From Xanthomonas sp. DAR 34887 (GTDB lineage Bacteria > Pseudomonadota > Gammaproteobacteria > Xanthomonadales > Xanthomonadaceae): a stretch of DNA of 64,000 nucleotides. This document shows, one piece after another, positions 11,118 to 20,520 of this stretch. Positions within the stretch are counted from its first letter, which is position 1, and the number at the start of each line of letters is the position of its first letter. The notes beneath the pieces are model-generated. The model worked only from the letters and a program-made list of their open reading frames with translations. It made no database searches and was not told where the DNA came from. Made by a program: the position numbers and the translations under genes. The DNA is taken from NCBI RefSeq assembly GCF_041245805.1, contig NZ_CP162490.1, positions 535,001 through 599,000 of the forward strand, in the 5' to 3' direction.

Positions 11118-11145
11118 TTGTTCGGTTAACGCAGACGGGTATACT
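11118..11145 (+). promoter_or_regulatory. predicted sigma-70 promoter for fadL-like gene
   Basis: TTGTTC at 11118-11123 and TATACT at 11140-11145 are separated by 16 bases. This is the best sigma-70 match in the interval between the divergent rhomboid and fadL genes. It would give a leader of about 105 bases before the fadL start. Confidence 0.5.
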
Positions 11146-11258
11146 GCATACGGCGTCGTATGTCGGGAGGGGACTCCGGCGCGCATTTCCGGCTTGCTCG
11201 GCGGGGAATGCGCAGACGCGAACACAGACATTTTCGTCTTCCGGAGGGTAACAAAGCC

Positions 11259-12596
11259 ATGCAAAACGCAACCCAGTTCGTCCGCTTCACCGCCCTGGCC
11301 GTCGGCATCGTCGGCGCCCTGACCATCGGTCAGGCGCATGGCGCCGCGTTCCAGCTCAAGGAAAACAGCGCCAAGGGCCTGGGCCGCGCCTTCGCCGGCT
11401 CCGGCAGCGCCCCCGGCGACGCCTCGATCATCGCCAACAACCCGGCCGGCATGCGGCAGCTCGACGGCAAGGTGTTCCAGGCCGACGTCAGCGCGATCCA
11501 GTTCGCGGCCAAGTACGACGGCACCGGCACCTACGCCACCGGCTCGGCGATCTCCGGCGGCAACGGCGGCGACGCCGGCACCATCGCGCCGGTCCCGGCG
11601 GTGTACTTCCACCTGCCGTTCGGCGAGAACAACAACATGCACTTCGGCACCTCGCTGACCGTGCCGTACGGCTTCAAGACCGAATACGACCGCGACTGGA
11701 AGGGCCGCTACAACGGCGTCAAGACCGAGCTGCAGGCGATCGACCTCAACCTCGCCTTCTCCTACGACGTGAACCCGTACGTGTCGTTCGGCGCGTCGGT
11801 GTTCGCCGAGCGCCTGGACATCGACCTGTCCAACGCGATCGACCTGGGCAGCGTGCTGGCCGCGCGCCGGGTGCCGGGCTTCGCGCCGGGCAGCGCCGAC
11901 GGCTACTCGCGCATCAAGGGCGACAGCACCGATATCGGCTACACCCTGGGCGGCCTGTTCAGCATCGACGAGAACACCCACATCGGCTTCAGCTACCGCT
12001 CGAAGGTCGAGCACAAGATCACCGACGGCACCGCCGACTTCACCACGCCGGCCAACGCCGCCACCGTGCTGGCCGTCGCCGCGCCGGGTACCTTCGTCGA
12101 CACCAAGGGCAAGGCCACGGTCACGCTGCCGGCCAGCGCGACCGCCAGCTTCACCCACACCATCAACGAGCAGTGGACGGTGATGGCCGACGTCAGCCGC
12201 ACCGCCTGGAGCAAGTTCGACCAGGTGACGGTGGACTTCGCCAACAACCAGCCCGACAGCGTGCTGAACTTCGCCTACAACGACACCACCTTCGTCTCGA
12301 TCGGTGCCGACTACCGCATGAGCGACACGCTGACCCTGCGTGGCGGCCTGGCCTACGACGAAACCCCGACCAGCAACGAGCACCGCGACGTGCGCGTGCC
12401 CGACGCGAGCCGCAAGTGGGTCTCGCTGGGTCTGAGCTGGCGTCCGTCCGAGCAGGCCGAGTACAGCTTCGGCTATACCCACCTGTTCACCAGCGATCCG
12501 AGCATCAACTCGACCACGGCGACCGGCAACACCCTGATCGGCAGCTACGACGTGAGCGGCAACGTGCTGGCGGCGTCGGTCAACTACAAGTTCTGA
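11259..12596 (+). CDS. fadL: FadL/OmpP1-type outer membrane transport protein
   Basis: A 445-residue outer-membrane beta-barrel. The signal peptide ends near QAHG, and the mature protein starts AAFQLKENSAKGLGRAFAGSG, with the typical FadL signature ANNPAGM shortly after. The protein ends in a beta strand with terminal Phe (VNYKF), the barrel-assembly signal. Family members import long-chain fatty acids or other hydrophobic compounds. The ATG at 11259 is chosen over an upstream in-frame start because GGAGGG lies nine bases before it and the signal peptide begins there. The gene is monocistronic: promoter upstream, terminator 45 bases downstream. The substrate could be fatty acids or aromatic hydrocarbons; the sequence does not separate these. 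Confidence 0.93.
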   Translation: MQNATQFVRFTALAVGIVGALTIGQAHGAAFQLKENSAKGLGRAFAGSGSAPGDASIIANNPAGMRQLDGKVFQADVSAIQFAAKYDGTGTYATGSAISGGNGGDAGTIAPVPAVYFHLPFGENNNMHFGTSLTVPYGFKTEYDRDWKGRYNGVKTELQAIDLNLAFSYDVNPYVSFGASVFAERLDIDLSNAIDLGSVLAARRVPGFAPGSADGYSRIKGDSTDIGYTLGGLFSIDENTHIGFSYRSKVEHKITDGTADFTTPANAATVLAVAAPGTFVDTKGKATVTLPASATASFTHTINEQWTVMADVSRTAWSKFDQVTVDFANNQPDSVLNFAYNDTTFVSIGADYRMSDTLTLRGGLAYDETPTSNEHRDVRVPDASRKWVSLGLSWRPSEQAEYSFGYTHLFTSDPSINSTTATGNTLIGSYDVSGNVLAASVNYKF

Positions 12597-12641
12597 TCGA
12601 TCGCTTGCGCGACCGTGTCGCGGCGCAGGCCGCGCGCAAGG

Positions 12642-12670
12642 AAAGTCCCGCTTCGGCGGGGCTTTTTTTA
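12642..12670 (+). terminator. rho-independent terminator after fadL
   Basis: AAGTCCCGC / GCGGGGCTT around a TTCG tetraloop is followed by seven T. It closes the fadL transcript. Confidence 0.93.
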
Positions 12671-12720
12671 TGCGGGTTTCCCTGGTTTGGATGCGGCTTT
12701 ACGCATGCCGCGTCGAATGC

Positions 12721-12749
12721 TTGACAGCCATCCCACCCGGGCGTAGAAG
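12721..12749 (+). promoter_or_regulatory. strong predicted sigma-70 promoter
   Basis: A perfect TTGACA at 12721-12726, 17 bases, then TAGAAG at 12744-12749. It lies 50 bases past the fadL terminator and about 480 bases upstream of the TonB-dependent receptor. It may drive the receptor and the following sugar genes with a long leader, or a small RNA. Confidence 0.5.
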
Positions 12750-13228
12750 GCTTGTGAAGCCGGTGGGGATCTGCCATCGGCATGCGGCCACGGCAGTCAT
12801 GCCGTCGCCATCCGGCCTGCAGACGTCGAATGGGAGAGGTTGGCAATGCATCACCGCGAATCGACTCCTTCGTCCTGCGCTGCAACGCCGCGGTTTTCTT
12901 CCTGTAGCGCGTTTTCGGCACTGGCTGCCGTCCGCGTTTCCAAAGGCGCGCCGGCATGACCGTGCGCCATAAGCTGAGTGCTCTGCGCTCACGCGACAAG
13001 TGCGTCGCCGGCTACTCGCCGCCTCGACGCTGATCGTGCATCGCGGTCCGATCTGACCGACGCCTCGCGTTTGTTTTCCGTGTTCCGTTGCCCGTGCGCG
13101 CATCTTTGCGCGCAGCGCCGCAGCGTGCGCGCCATGCATCCGCCATGCGTCCGGTCGGTACCAACGACATCCGGGTTGCCGACACGCGTCGCGCCCGGTG
13201 CATGGCACTTTTGGCGAGGGGAAGCATC
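12750..13228 (+). other. long leader or gene-free interval upstream of the TonB receptor
   Basis: No gene is supported here. Open frames exist on both strands but lack plausible ribosome sites and protein-like composition. The receptor frame stays open back to 13088, with alternative starts at 13202 and earlier, but only the ATG at 13229 has both GAGGGGAAG upstream and a signal peptide. A small hairpin-forming GCGCGC/GCGCGC element lies near 13094-13111. Confidence 0.45.
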
Positions 13229-16201
13229 ATGTGCAATGGCAAGCGTGCGAACGGCAAGATCCTGGTTGAGGCGATCCTGGCGGTACTGGGGGCGAGCGCC
13301 GCATTGACGGCGGTGGCGGGGACGGTGACCGGCGAGGTCAGCGTGCAAGGCGGCAAACCCGCCGCGAACGCGCGGGTCGGCATTGCCGGGACCGCGTATA
13401 CGGCGGTGGCCGACGCCAATGGACATTTCGTGATCGCCGACGTGCCGGCGGGGCAGTACGCGCTGGAATCGAACTACCCGGGGTTCAGCGCGGCGCAGAC
13501 CAGCTTCGAGGTGAGCGACAGCGGCACCACCGCGCTGACCATCGCGCTGGACGAGGTCAAGCAGCTGAAGAACATCACCGTCGTCGCCAATCGCTACGAC
13601 GCCAGCAATCTGAAGATGAATGCGGTGAACACGGTGGACGTGCTGTCCGCCAACGATCTGCAGCACACCGCGGTGCACAACGTCGCCGAGGCGCTGGGGC
13701 TGATCTCGGGCATCAACATCACCACCACCGGCTCGGGTTATTTCGGCGGCGTGGATGGCGCGGCGCGCGGCGAGGGCATGTTCGCCTCGGTGCGCGGCTT
13801 GCCGTCGGAGTACAACGTCAACCTGATCGACGGGGTCACCGTCGCGCAGGGCATGCCCTACAGCCGCAGCGTGCAGCTCAGCCTGCTGCCACCCTCCGGG
13901 CTGCAGACCATCGTGGTCAACAAGACCTCCACCGCCGACATGGACGGCGACGCGATCGGCGGCACCATCGACTTCCGCACGCCCACCGCGTTCGATTTCA
14001 AGCAGACCACCAGCGGCAGCGTGACCGGCAGCGGCCGCCTGGAAAGCCGCGCGCGCGACTACGGCGGCGACGGTCTGGGCGGCGGCCTGGCCGGCGAGTT
14101 CCAGCACAAGTTCGGCGACCAGCAGCAGTTCGGTTTCTACGCCAGCGCCTATTACGACTACCGCACCTCGACCAACAGCGAGGTGGCCGCGGCGACCAGC
14201 GCGCTCAACGATGGGTCGTGGGAGTTCCTGCACACCGATGCCGACGGCGGCAACGCCGCCGGTTACGATCCGCAGCACAACCTGACCAGCACCGGCATGA
14301 ACGTCGGCGTGGTCGCCGGCTGGGAACGCCGCTACGGCGGCAATGCGTCGTTCGACTGGCAGGTCGACGACAGCCTGTCGCTGTATGCGCGCGCCACCTA
14401 CGCCTACGCCAAGACCGACCAGGGCACCACCTTCGTGCAGTTGCTGCCGCAGGACGTCAGCTATGTGCCCAGCGGTACCGCTGGCGTCTATACGCCCAAC
14501 ATCGGCCGCATCGCCTCGCGCTTCTGGTACGAGACCAATCCGGAAGTCGCCGACCTGGCGACCTTCCAGATCGGCGCGCGCAAGACCTCCGGCGGCTGGA
14601 CCTTCCTGCCGAACCTGTTCTACAGCTTCGGCGACAACGACCGTCCGGATCACGTCGAGATCGACGGCCGCGAGGACAAGTTCTCGCAAACCAACTACGC
14701 CTATTCCGGCAGCTCGCTGGTGCGCTACGGCAGCGGCGCGTTCCCGTATCCGCAACTGACCCCGGCGCTGCTGGCGCAGGTCAACAATATCCCGTCGCTG
14801 TACGCCAGCAGCTACGGCGAACTGACCAAGATCTATTCCGGGCAGAAGAAGGGCGGCGCCAAGTTCGACGTGCGCTACGACTTCGAGGACGGCGCGCTGT
14901 CGGCGCTGCAGTTCGGGGTGAAGTACAGCAAGAGCTCGCGCAATTTCAGCAACCGCGACTGGTGGACCGGCGGCGTCGCCGACACCAGCACGCTGGGCGA
15001 TCTGGGCATCTTCAACGGCAACTACAGCGCGATCTTCCCCGGCAAGTATCCCTGGGTCACGCCCAAGGTCAGCGAGAACGCGGTCGCCAACGTCATCGAC
15101 AGCCATCTGCGCGACGACGACCTGGACAGCTGCGGCAAGACGTACTACGTCAACAACTGGAACTGCAACACGATGCGCGGCACCGAGGCGGTGGCCGCGG
15201 CCTACGCCATGGCCACCTTCTCGCTCGGCAATGTCGAAATCGTGCCGGGCATGCGCTTCGAGCACAGCAGCATCCACAACACGTACTGGGTGACGCCGCT
15301 GGACGCCGACGGCAACGAGGCGATCGGCTACTTCGACAGCAACCACACCAGCTACGACGAGCCGCTGCCGAGCGTGTTCCTGACCTGGCGTCCCGACGCG
15401 CGTACCGTCTATCGCGCCGGGCTGTGGACCAGCTATACCCGGCCCGCGTTCGTGCAGCTCGGCGGCGGCAGCAATATCAGCATCTCCTCCAATGGCGTGA
15501 CCACGATCACCCAGGGCAATCCGGACCTGAAACCGATCGAATCGACCAACCTGGACCTGTCCGGCGAATGGTCGACCGAGCACGGCGGGTTCTTCTCGGT
15601 CGCCGGTTTCTACAAGCGCCTGCGCAACTACATCTACGACGCCGGTTCCGGCCAGGCCAATCCCGACACCAGCGGCAGCGGCACGGTGTTCTATTCGATG
15701 CCGACCAATGGCGGCGACGGCCGCGTCTACGGCCTGGAGGTCAGCGCGCGCCAGCGCTTCCAGGACCTGCCCGAACCGCTGAACGGCCTGGGCGTGAGCT
15801 TCAATGCCACCCGCCAGCATGCGCGCGCCGACCTGGGCATGGACGGTTTCGAGAACGAGCACATGCAGTCCGCGCCCAATGCCATGGCCAACGTCGAGCT
15901 GTTCTACGAACGCGAGCGCTTCTCGGTGAACCTGAGCTACCACTTCAGCAGCTCCTATCTGCTCGGCTACGACTATCTGCACCAGGGCGCGACCTGGGAC
16001 GACCTGTGGGCGCGTCCCACCCGGCGCGTGGACCTGCATGCCGGCTACCACTTCGACAACGGGCTGAGCCTGGATCTGTCGATCTCCAACCTGACCAAGG
16101 AGTACAGCTACTGGGCGCACGTGGGCCGCAGCGACCTGGCGATCTCGGACATCGTCGATGCCGGCATGACCACGTTGCTGACCGCCAAGTACGCGTTCTA
16201 G
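13229..16201 (+). CDS. TonB-dependent receptor with carboxypeptidase-like N-terminal domain
   Basis: A 990-residue outer-membrane receptor for energised uptake. After a signal peptide comes a CarboxypepD_reg-like beta-sandwich (about 30-115, starting GTVTGEVSVQGGKPAANA), typical of glycan-specific receptors. The plug follows (about 120-240, with VRGLPSEYNVNLIDGV), then a 22-strand barrel ending in terminal Phe (KYAF). The start at 13229 is backed by a purine-rich ribosome site. A GC-rich hairpin separates it from the GH35 gene 71 bases downstream, so all five genes to 21913 are probably one locus. By family and context the ligand is likely a galactose-containing oligosaccharide or glycopeptide. 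No regulator gene is adjacent. Confidence 0.94.
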   Translation: MCNGKRANGKILVEAILAVLGASAALTAVAGTVTGEVSVQGGKPAANARVGIAGTAYTAVADANGHFVIADVPAGQYALESNYPGFSAAQTSFEVSDSGTTALTIALDEVKQLKNITVVANRYDASNLKMNAVNTVDVLSANDLQHTAVHNVAEALGLISGINITTTGSGYFGGVDGAARGEGMFASVRGLPSEYNVNLIDGVTVAQGMPYSRSVQLSLLPPSGLQTIVVNKTSTADMDGDAIGGTIDFRTPTAFDFKQTTSGSVTGSGRLESRARDYGGDGLGGGLAGEFQHKFGDQQQFGFYASAYYDYRTSTNSEVAAATSALNDGSWEFLHTDADGGNAAGYDPQHNLTSTGMNVGVVAGWERRYGGNASFDWQVDDSLSLYARATYAYAKTDQGTTFVQLLPQDVSYVPSGTAGVYTPNIGRIASRFWYETNPEVADLATFQIGARKTSGGWTFLPNLFYSFGDNDRPDHVEIDGREDKFSQTNYAYSGSSLVRYGSGAFPYPQLTPALLAQVNNIPSLYASSYGELTKIYSGQKKGGAKFDVRYDFEDGALSALQFGVKYSKSSRNFSNRDWWTGGVADTSTLGDLGIFNGNYSAIFPGKYPWVTPKVSENAVANVIDSHLRDDDLDSCGKTYYVNNWNCNTMRGTEAVAAAYAMATFSLGNVEIVPGMRFEHSSIHNTYWVTPLDADGNEAIGYFDSNHTSYDEPLPSVFLTWRPDARTVYRAGLWTSYTRPAFVQLGGGSNISISSNGVTTITQGNPDLKPIESTNLDLSGEWSTEHGGFFSVAGFYKRLRNYIYDAGSGQANPDTSGSGTVFYSMPTNGGDGRVYGLEVSARQRFQDLPEPLNGLGVSFNATRQHARADLGMDGFENEHMQSAPNAMANVELFYERERFSVNLSYHFSSSYLLGYDYLHQGATWDDLWARPTRRVDLHAGYHFDNGLSLDLSISNLTKEYSYWAHVGRSDLAISDIVDAGMTTLLTAKYAF

Positions 16202-16216
16202 CCAGCTCTCCGCAGG

Positions 16217-16248
16217 ATCGGGGCGGTGCGCGTTGGCGCCGCCCCGAT
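16217..16248 (+). promoter_or_regulatory. intercistronic hairpin between receptor and GH35 gene
   Basis: ATCGGGGCGG at 16217-16226 pairs with CCGCCCCGAT at 16239-16248. There is no T run, so it is more likely a stabilising or attenuating hairpin than a terminator. It could keep receptor mRNA more abundant than the downstream enzyme mRNA. Confidence 0.55.
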
Positions 16249-16272
16249 TGCGCGCCGCCTTCGGAGATCTCA

Positions 16273-18150
16273 ATGAAACGTCGCACTTTTTGCCTGCTCA
16301 GCGTGCTCGCGCCGCTCGGGATGGCGGCCACGCCAGTGGCGGCGATCGCCACGGCGGCCGCGCCCGAGCCGGACGGGCGTCCGCACGCGTTCGACTTCGC
16401 GCAAGGCCGGTTCGTGCTGGACGGCCAGCCGTGGCAGATCCGCAGCGGCGAAATGCATCCGCTGCGTATTCCGCGCGAGTACTGGTTGCACCGGATCCGC
16501 ATGGCCAAGGCGATGGGTTTGAACACCATCGCCCTGTATCTGATGTGGAACGCGCTGGAAACCGAGCCGGGCGTGTTCGACCTGGACAGCGATCGCCGCG
16601 ACTTCGTCGCCTTCATCCGCCTGTGCGCGCAGGAAGGCATGTGGGTCTATCTGCGGCCCGGCCCGTATGTCTGCGCCGAGTGGACGCTCGGCGGCCTGCC
16701 CGCCTATCTGTTGCGCGAACCGGGCATGCGCCTGCGCGATGCCAGCGATGCGCGCTACATGGCGGCGGTGCGGCGCTACATCGCCGCGGTGGCGCCGCGG
16801 ATCGCGCCGCTGCTGGCGTCGGCCGGCGGCCCGGTGCTGATGCTGCAGATCGAGAACGAGTATTCGATGTTCGGCGACGACGTCGCTTACCTGCAGGCGC
16901 TGCGCGCGCTGTGGCAGGAACACGGCATCGACGGGCCGTTCGCGGTGGCCGACGGCATGAAGGATCTGCGCCGGCGCAAGGCGTATCTGCCCGGCACCGC
17001 GCTGGGCCTGGATGGTGCCGACCTGGCCGATCTGCAGCACGGCCGTGCCTTCGCCGGCGACGCGCCGGTGTGGGTGGCCGAGGGCTATCCGGGCTGGTTG
17101 ACGCATTGGGGCGAGGCCGATGTCGCGCACCGCGACTACTTGCCGACGCTGCGCCGGCTGCTGGCGCACGGCCATTCGTTCAACCTGTACGTGGTGCATG
17201 GCGGCAGCAATTTCGGCCTGAGTGCCGGCGCCAATGCCGACGACGACGGCTCCAACTTCCAGCCGGCGTTGACCAGTTACGACTACGGCGCACCGATCGA
17301 CGAGCGCGGCGCGGCAACGCCGGCGTATTTCGCGATGCGCGATGCGATCGCCGCATCTGTGCCCGGCCGCTTGCCGCTGCCGCTGCCGCCGGCGCCGCCG
17401 CCGCGCACGCGCTTCGCGCCGACCCTGGCGCTGCCGTATGCGTCCTTGTGGGACAACCTGCCTGCAGCGCCGGTCGCGACCGTGGCGCCGGCCGGCAACG
17501 AGATCCTGTTCGGCCAGGACCAGGGACTGGTGCTGTATCGGCGCCGCATCGGCCCCGGCGCGCAGCTGCGCGTGGACGGCGTGCACGACTACGCGGTGGT
17601 GCACGTGGATGGCGAGGAAGTGGGGCACGTGTCGCGGGTGCGGCATCGCGCCCTGCGTTCGTCGCCGCAGCTGGCGCTGCCACGGGCGCAGCAGGCGGAT
17701 CGCGCGCTGGAGATCCTGGTCGACAGCTTCGGTCACATCAATTTCGGTCCGGCGCTGGGCGATGCCAAGGGACTGGTCGGCGAGGTGCGGTTGCAAGATG
17801 CGCCGCTGCAGGAGTGGCAGGCGTATCCGATCGCGCTGGACCCCGCCTGGATCAAGACGCTGCAGCCGTTGCGCGCGCCGACATCGCGACCGGGGCTTTT
17901 CTTCCGTGCGGAGATCGCGGTCGAATCGCCCGGCGACGTCTATCTGGACATGCGCGAGTGGGACAAGGGCTATCTGTGGGTCAACGGCCAGTTGCTCGGC
18001 CGCTACTGGCGCATCGGGCCGCAGCAGGCCCTGTATTGCCCGGGCCCGTGGCTGCGGCCAGGCCGCAACGAGGTGCTGGTGCTGGATCTGCACCGCACCC
18101 GCGCCGCCGCGATCCATTGCGCGGACGCGTTGCAAGGAGCGCGCGCATGA
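16273..18150 (+). CDS. GH35 family beta-galactosidase, exported
   Basis: A 625-residue retaining glycosidase with an N-terminal signal peptide, so probably periplasmic. The GH35 barrel has the acid/base glutamate in the IENEY motif (Glu194-Glu196 region) and a likely nucleophile at Glu270 in WVAEGYPGWLTHWGE. LRPGPYVCAEW (127-137) is also a family signature. The C-terminal third holds beta-sandwich jelly-roll domains, with GYLWVNGQLLGRYW near residue 560. It should release terminal beta-linked galactose from glycans brought in by the receptor upstream. The stop codon overlaps an ATG, but the next real gene begins 70 bases later. GGAG precedes the start. Confidence 0.93.
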   Translation: MKRRTFCLLSVLAPLGMAATPVAAIATAAAPEPDGRPHAFDFAQGRFVLDGQPWQIRSGEMHPLRIPREYWLHRIRMAKAMGLNTIALYLMWNALETEPGVFDLDSDRRDFVAFIRLCAQEGMWVYLRPGPYVCAEWTLGGLPAYLLREPGMRLRDASDARYMAAVRRYIAAVAPRIAPLLASAGGPVLMLQIENEYSMFGDDVAYLQALRALWQEHGIDGPFAVADGMKDLRRRKAYLPGTALGLDGADLADLQHGRAFAGDAPVWVAEGYPGWLTHWGEADVAHRDYLPTLRRLLAHGHSFNLYVVHGGSNFGLSAGANADDDGSNFQPALTSYDYGAPIDERGAATPAYFAMRDAIAASVPGRLPLPLPPAPPPRTRFAPTLALPYASLWDNLPAAPVATVAPAGNEILFGQDQGLVLYRRRIGPGAQLRVDGVHDYAVVHVDGEEVGHVSRVRHRALRSSPQLALPRAQQADRALEILVDSFGHINFGPALGDAKGLVGEVRLQDAPLQEWQAYPIALDPAWIKTLQPLRAPTSRPGLFFRAEIAVESPGDVYLDMREWDKGYLWVNGQLLGRYWRIGPQQALYCPGPWLRPGRNEVLVLDLHRTRAAAIHCADALQGARA

Positions 18151-18220
18151 GCCTGCGCCGCGCACACACCGACCGTCTTCATCCCACCCATTGCGTCGCG
18201 CCGGCGACAAGGGAATCTGC

Positions 18221-19597
18221 ATGCTGCTGACCACGCCCGATGCCTCAGCGCGCCGCGATGCCGATCACGTGCCGCCGCGCGCGATCGGATTCTGGGGTGG
18301 GCTGTCCGCGAACCTGCTGAACATGGTCGGCATCGGCCCGTTCATCACTATTCCGTTGGCGTTGTCGGCGCTGGCCGGACCGATGGTGCTGCTGGGTTGG
18401 GTGGCCGGCGCGTTGCTGTGCCTGTGCGACGGCCTGGTCTGGGCCGAACTGGGCTCGGCGATTCCCAAATCCGGCGGGCCGTACCACTACCTGCGCGAGG
18501 CCTATGGCCGCGACGGCCTGGGCAGCCTGTTCGGCTTTCTCTACCTGTGGCAGACGTTGCTGACCGCGCCGTTGTCGATCGGTGCGGCGGCGGTCGGCTT
18601 CACCCAGTACCTGGCCTTCCTGGCGCCGGGCCTGGCGCCGTGGCAGCTGACCGCGATCGCCGCGGCGCTGTGCCTGGTCAACACCGCCTTGCTGTATCGC
18701 GAAGTGCGCTCGGTGCAGGTGTTGTCGCTGCTGGTCACCGCCGCGGTGGTCGCGGCGGTGGTGTGGATCGTGGCCAGCGGCCTGCTGCATTTCGACATGG
18801 CGACCGCGCAGCGTTTCCTGCACGCTGGCGCGGTCTCGCCGCACGGCTTCTGGCTCGGCTTCGGCGCGGTGGCGCTGATCGCGGTGTACGACTACGGCGG
18901 CTACAACAACGTGTGCATGCTCGGCGGCGAGATTCGCCAGCCGCGGCGCAACATCCCGCTGGCGGTGTTGTGCTCGATCCCGATCGTGGCAGCGCTGTAC
19001 CTGGGCTTGAACGTGGCCATCCTCGGCGTGCTGCCGTGGCAGCAGGCGGCGCAGTCCAAGGCGGTGGTGGCCGACTTCATGCAGGCGATCTACGGGCATG
19101 TCGGCAGCACCATCGCGGTCGCGCTGATCATGCTCGCCAGTTGGGGTTCGGCGCTGGTGGTGCTGCTGGGCTATTCGCGGGTGCCATACGCGGCGGCGGC
19201 CGAGGGGCAGTTCTTCCGGGTATTCGCGCGGCTGCATCCGCGCGGCCATTTTCCGACGGTGTCGCTGCTGTTCGTCGGCGTGACGTCGGCGCTGGCGTGC
19301 ATGCTGTCGCTGGACGATCTGATCGCCACGCTGATGGTCATCCAGATCATGTTCCAGTTCATGGCGCAGTGCCTGGCGGTGGTGCTGCTGCGGCGACAAG
19401 CGCAGCGTCCGCCGGACGCGTTCTCGATGCCGCTGTATCCGTGGCCGCTGTGGGTGAGCGTGGCCGGCTGGCTGTACATCCTGGCCACCAGCCAGGGCCG
19501 TCATCTGCTCGCGGCGGTGGTGGCGTTGTGCGTGGGCACGGCGCTGTTCTTGATCCAAGCCAGGAGGCAGGGCACATGGCCTTGGGCAGCGCGATGA
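18221..19597 (+). CDS. APC superfamily permease
   Basis: A 458-residue inner-membrane protein with about 12 helices. It carries APC hallmarks near the N-terminus: GLSANLLNMVGIGPFITIPL and later PKSGGPYHYLREAYG. The family moves amino acids, amines and, in FrlA-type members, glycated amino acids; it is not a usual sugar transporter. It sits between an exported beta-galactosidase and a sugar kinase, which suggests a substrate with both sugar and amine parts. Its 3' end overlaps the kinase start by 22 bases, implying translational coupling. The ATG at 18221 follows GGGAA; an ATG at 18147, overlapping the GH35 stop, is in a different frame and ignored. Confidence 0.9.
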   Translation: MLLTTPDASARRDADHVPPRAIGFWGGLSANLLNMVGIGPFITIPLALSALAGPMVLLGWVAGALLCLCDGLVWAELGSAIPKSGGPYHYLREAYGRDGLGSLFGFLYLWQTLLTAPLSIGAAAVGFTQYLAFLAPGLAPWQLTAIAAALCLVNTALLYREVRSVQVLSLLVTAAVVAAVVWIVASGLLHFDMATAQRFLHAGAVSPHGFWLGFGAVALIAVYDYGGYNNVCMLGGEIRQPRRNIPLAVLCSIPIVAALYLGLNVAILGVLPWQQAAQSKAVVADFMQAIYGHVGSTIAVALIMLASWGSALVVLLGYSRVPYAAAAEGQFFRVFARLHPRGHFPTVSLLFVGVTSALACMLSLDDLIATLMVIQIMFQFMAQCLAVVLLRRQAQRPPDAFSMPLYPWPLWVSVAGWLYILATSQGRHLLAAVVALCVGTALFLIQARRQGTWPWAAR

Positions 19598-20520
19598 GCG
19601 CGTGCGACGTCGCCGTGGTCGGCGAGATCTATGCCGATCACATCCTCAGCGGTTTCCAGCGCTGGCCGCAGCCGGGCGAGGAAGCCCTGGCGAGCGCCTA
19701 TCTGCGCGAGCTCGGCGGCGGCGCGGTCAACACGGCGTGCGGGCTGGCGCGGCTGGGGCGCAGCACGCGCCTGATCGGCCTGATCGGCGAGAGCGACCGG
19801 CCCTGGTTCGAACAGCGGCTGGGCCAGTTCCAGGTGCGCAGCGATGGGTTGCGCGGCGACCCGGCCGGGACCGGGATCACGGTCAGCGTGTCGATGCCCG
19901 ACGACCGCGCGTTCTTCACCTACCTGGGCGCCAACGCCAGGCTGGACGCGCTGCTCGCGCGCGCCGACGTGCTGGACGAACTGTGCGCGGCGCGCCACGT
20001 GCATTTCGCGATGCCGCTGTCGCGCGCGCTGGCGCAGACGCTGCTGCCGGCGCTGGCCGCGGCCGGCTGCACGACTTCGCTGGACGTGGGCTTCAGCCCG
20101 GACTGGCTGGCCGCGCCGCACAACCTCGCCACCTGCCGCGAGGTGGACTATTTCCTGCCCAACCAGAAAGAGGCCGCGCTGCTCGGCTGCGGCGACGGCG
20201 CCGAGGCATGCCGCCAGTGGGCGCAGACGCTGGGCCTGCGCCATGCGGCGATCAAGCTCGGCGGCGCCGGCGCGATGGCGGTCGACGCAACCGGTGCGCG
20301 CCGCGTCGCCGCGCCCGCGGTGCAGGTGCGCGACACCACCGGCGCCGGCGACGCCTTCGACGCCGGCTTCATCGATGCGCTGCTCGACGGCGCAGGACTC
20401 GACGAATGCCTGCGCCGCGCCTGCTTCTGCGGCGCGTGCTGCTGCGCCGCGCTCGGCGCGCTGGACGGCCTCCCCGATTTCGACCAACTGAGGAAACACA
20501 ATGACAGCAACGAATCGTAA
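19576..20520 (+). CDS. PfkB/ribokinase family carbohydrate kinase
   Basis: A 314-residue cytosolic kinase. PfkB signature 1 is GGGAVNTACGLARLG (47-61). Signature 2 is DTTGAGDAFDAGF (253-265), whose Asp259 is the catalytic base. It should phosphorylate a hydroxymethyl group of a sugar or sugar conjugate with ATP. The start at 19576 is chosen because AGGAGG lies eight bases upstream; ATG at 19594, overlapping the permease stop, is an alternative. The C-terminal region has five cysteines within eight residues (CFCGACCC, 283-290), unusual for the family. It overlaps the GH4 gene by 20 bases. Fructoselysine kinase (FrlD) belongs to the same superfamily and is also encoded beside an APC permease; the substrate here is unproven. 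Confidence 0.91.
   Translation: MALGSAMSACDVAVVGEIYADHILSGFQRWPQPGEEALASAYLRELGGGAVNTACGLARLGRSTRLIGLIGESDRPWFEQRLGQFQVRSDGLRGDPAGTGITVSVSMPDDRAFFTYLGANARLDALLARADVLDELCAARHVHFAMPLSRALAQTLLPALAAAGCTTSLDVGFSPDWLAAPHNLATCREVDYFLPNQKEAALLGCGDGAEACRQWAQTLGLRHAAIKLGGAGAMAVDATGARRVAAPAVQVRDTTGAGDAFDAGFIDALLDGAGLDECLRRACFCGACCCAALGALDGLPDFDQLRKHNDSNES

Noticed and set aside
12989..16273. 1094-codon open frame antisense to the TonB receptor
   Set aside because: High GC keeps antisense frames open. Its translation is Val/Gly/Arg-rich without domains, while the plus-strand frame is a clear receptor.
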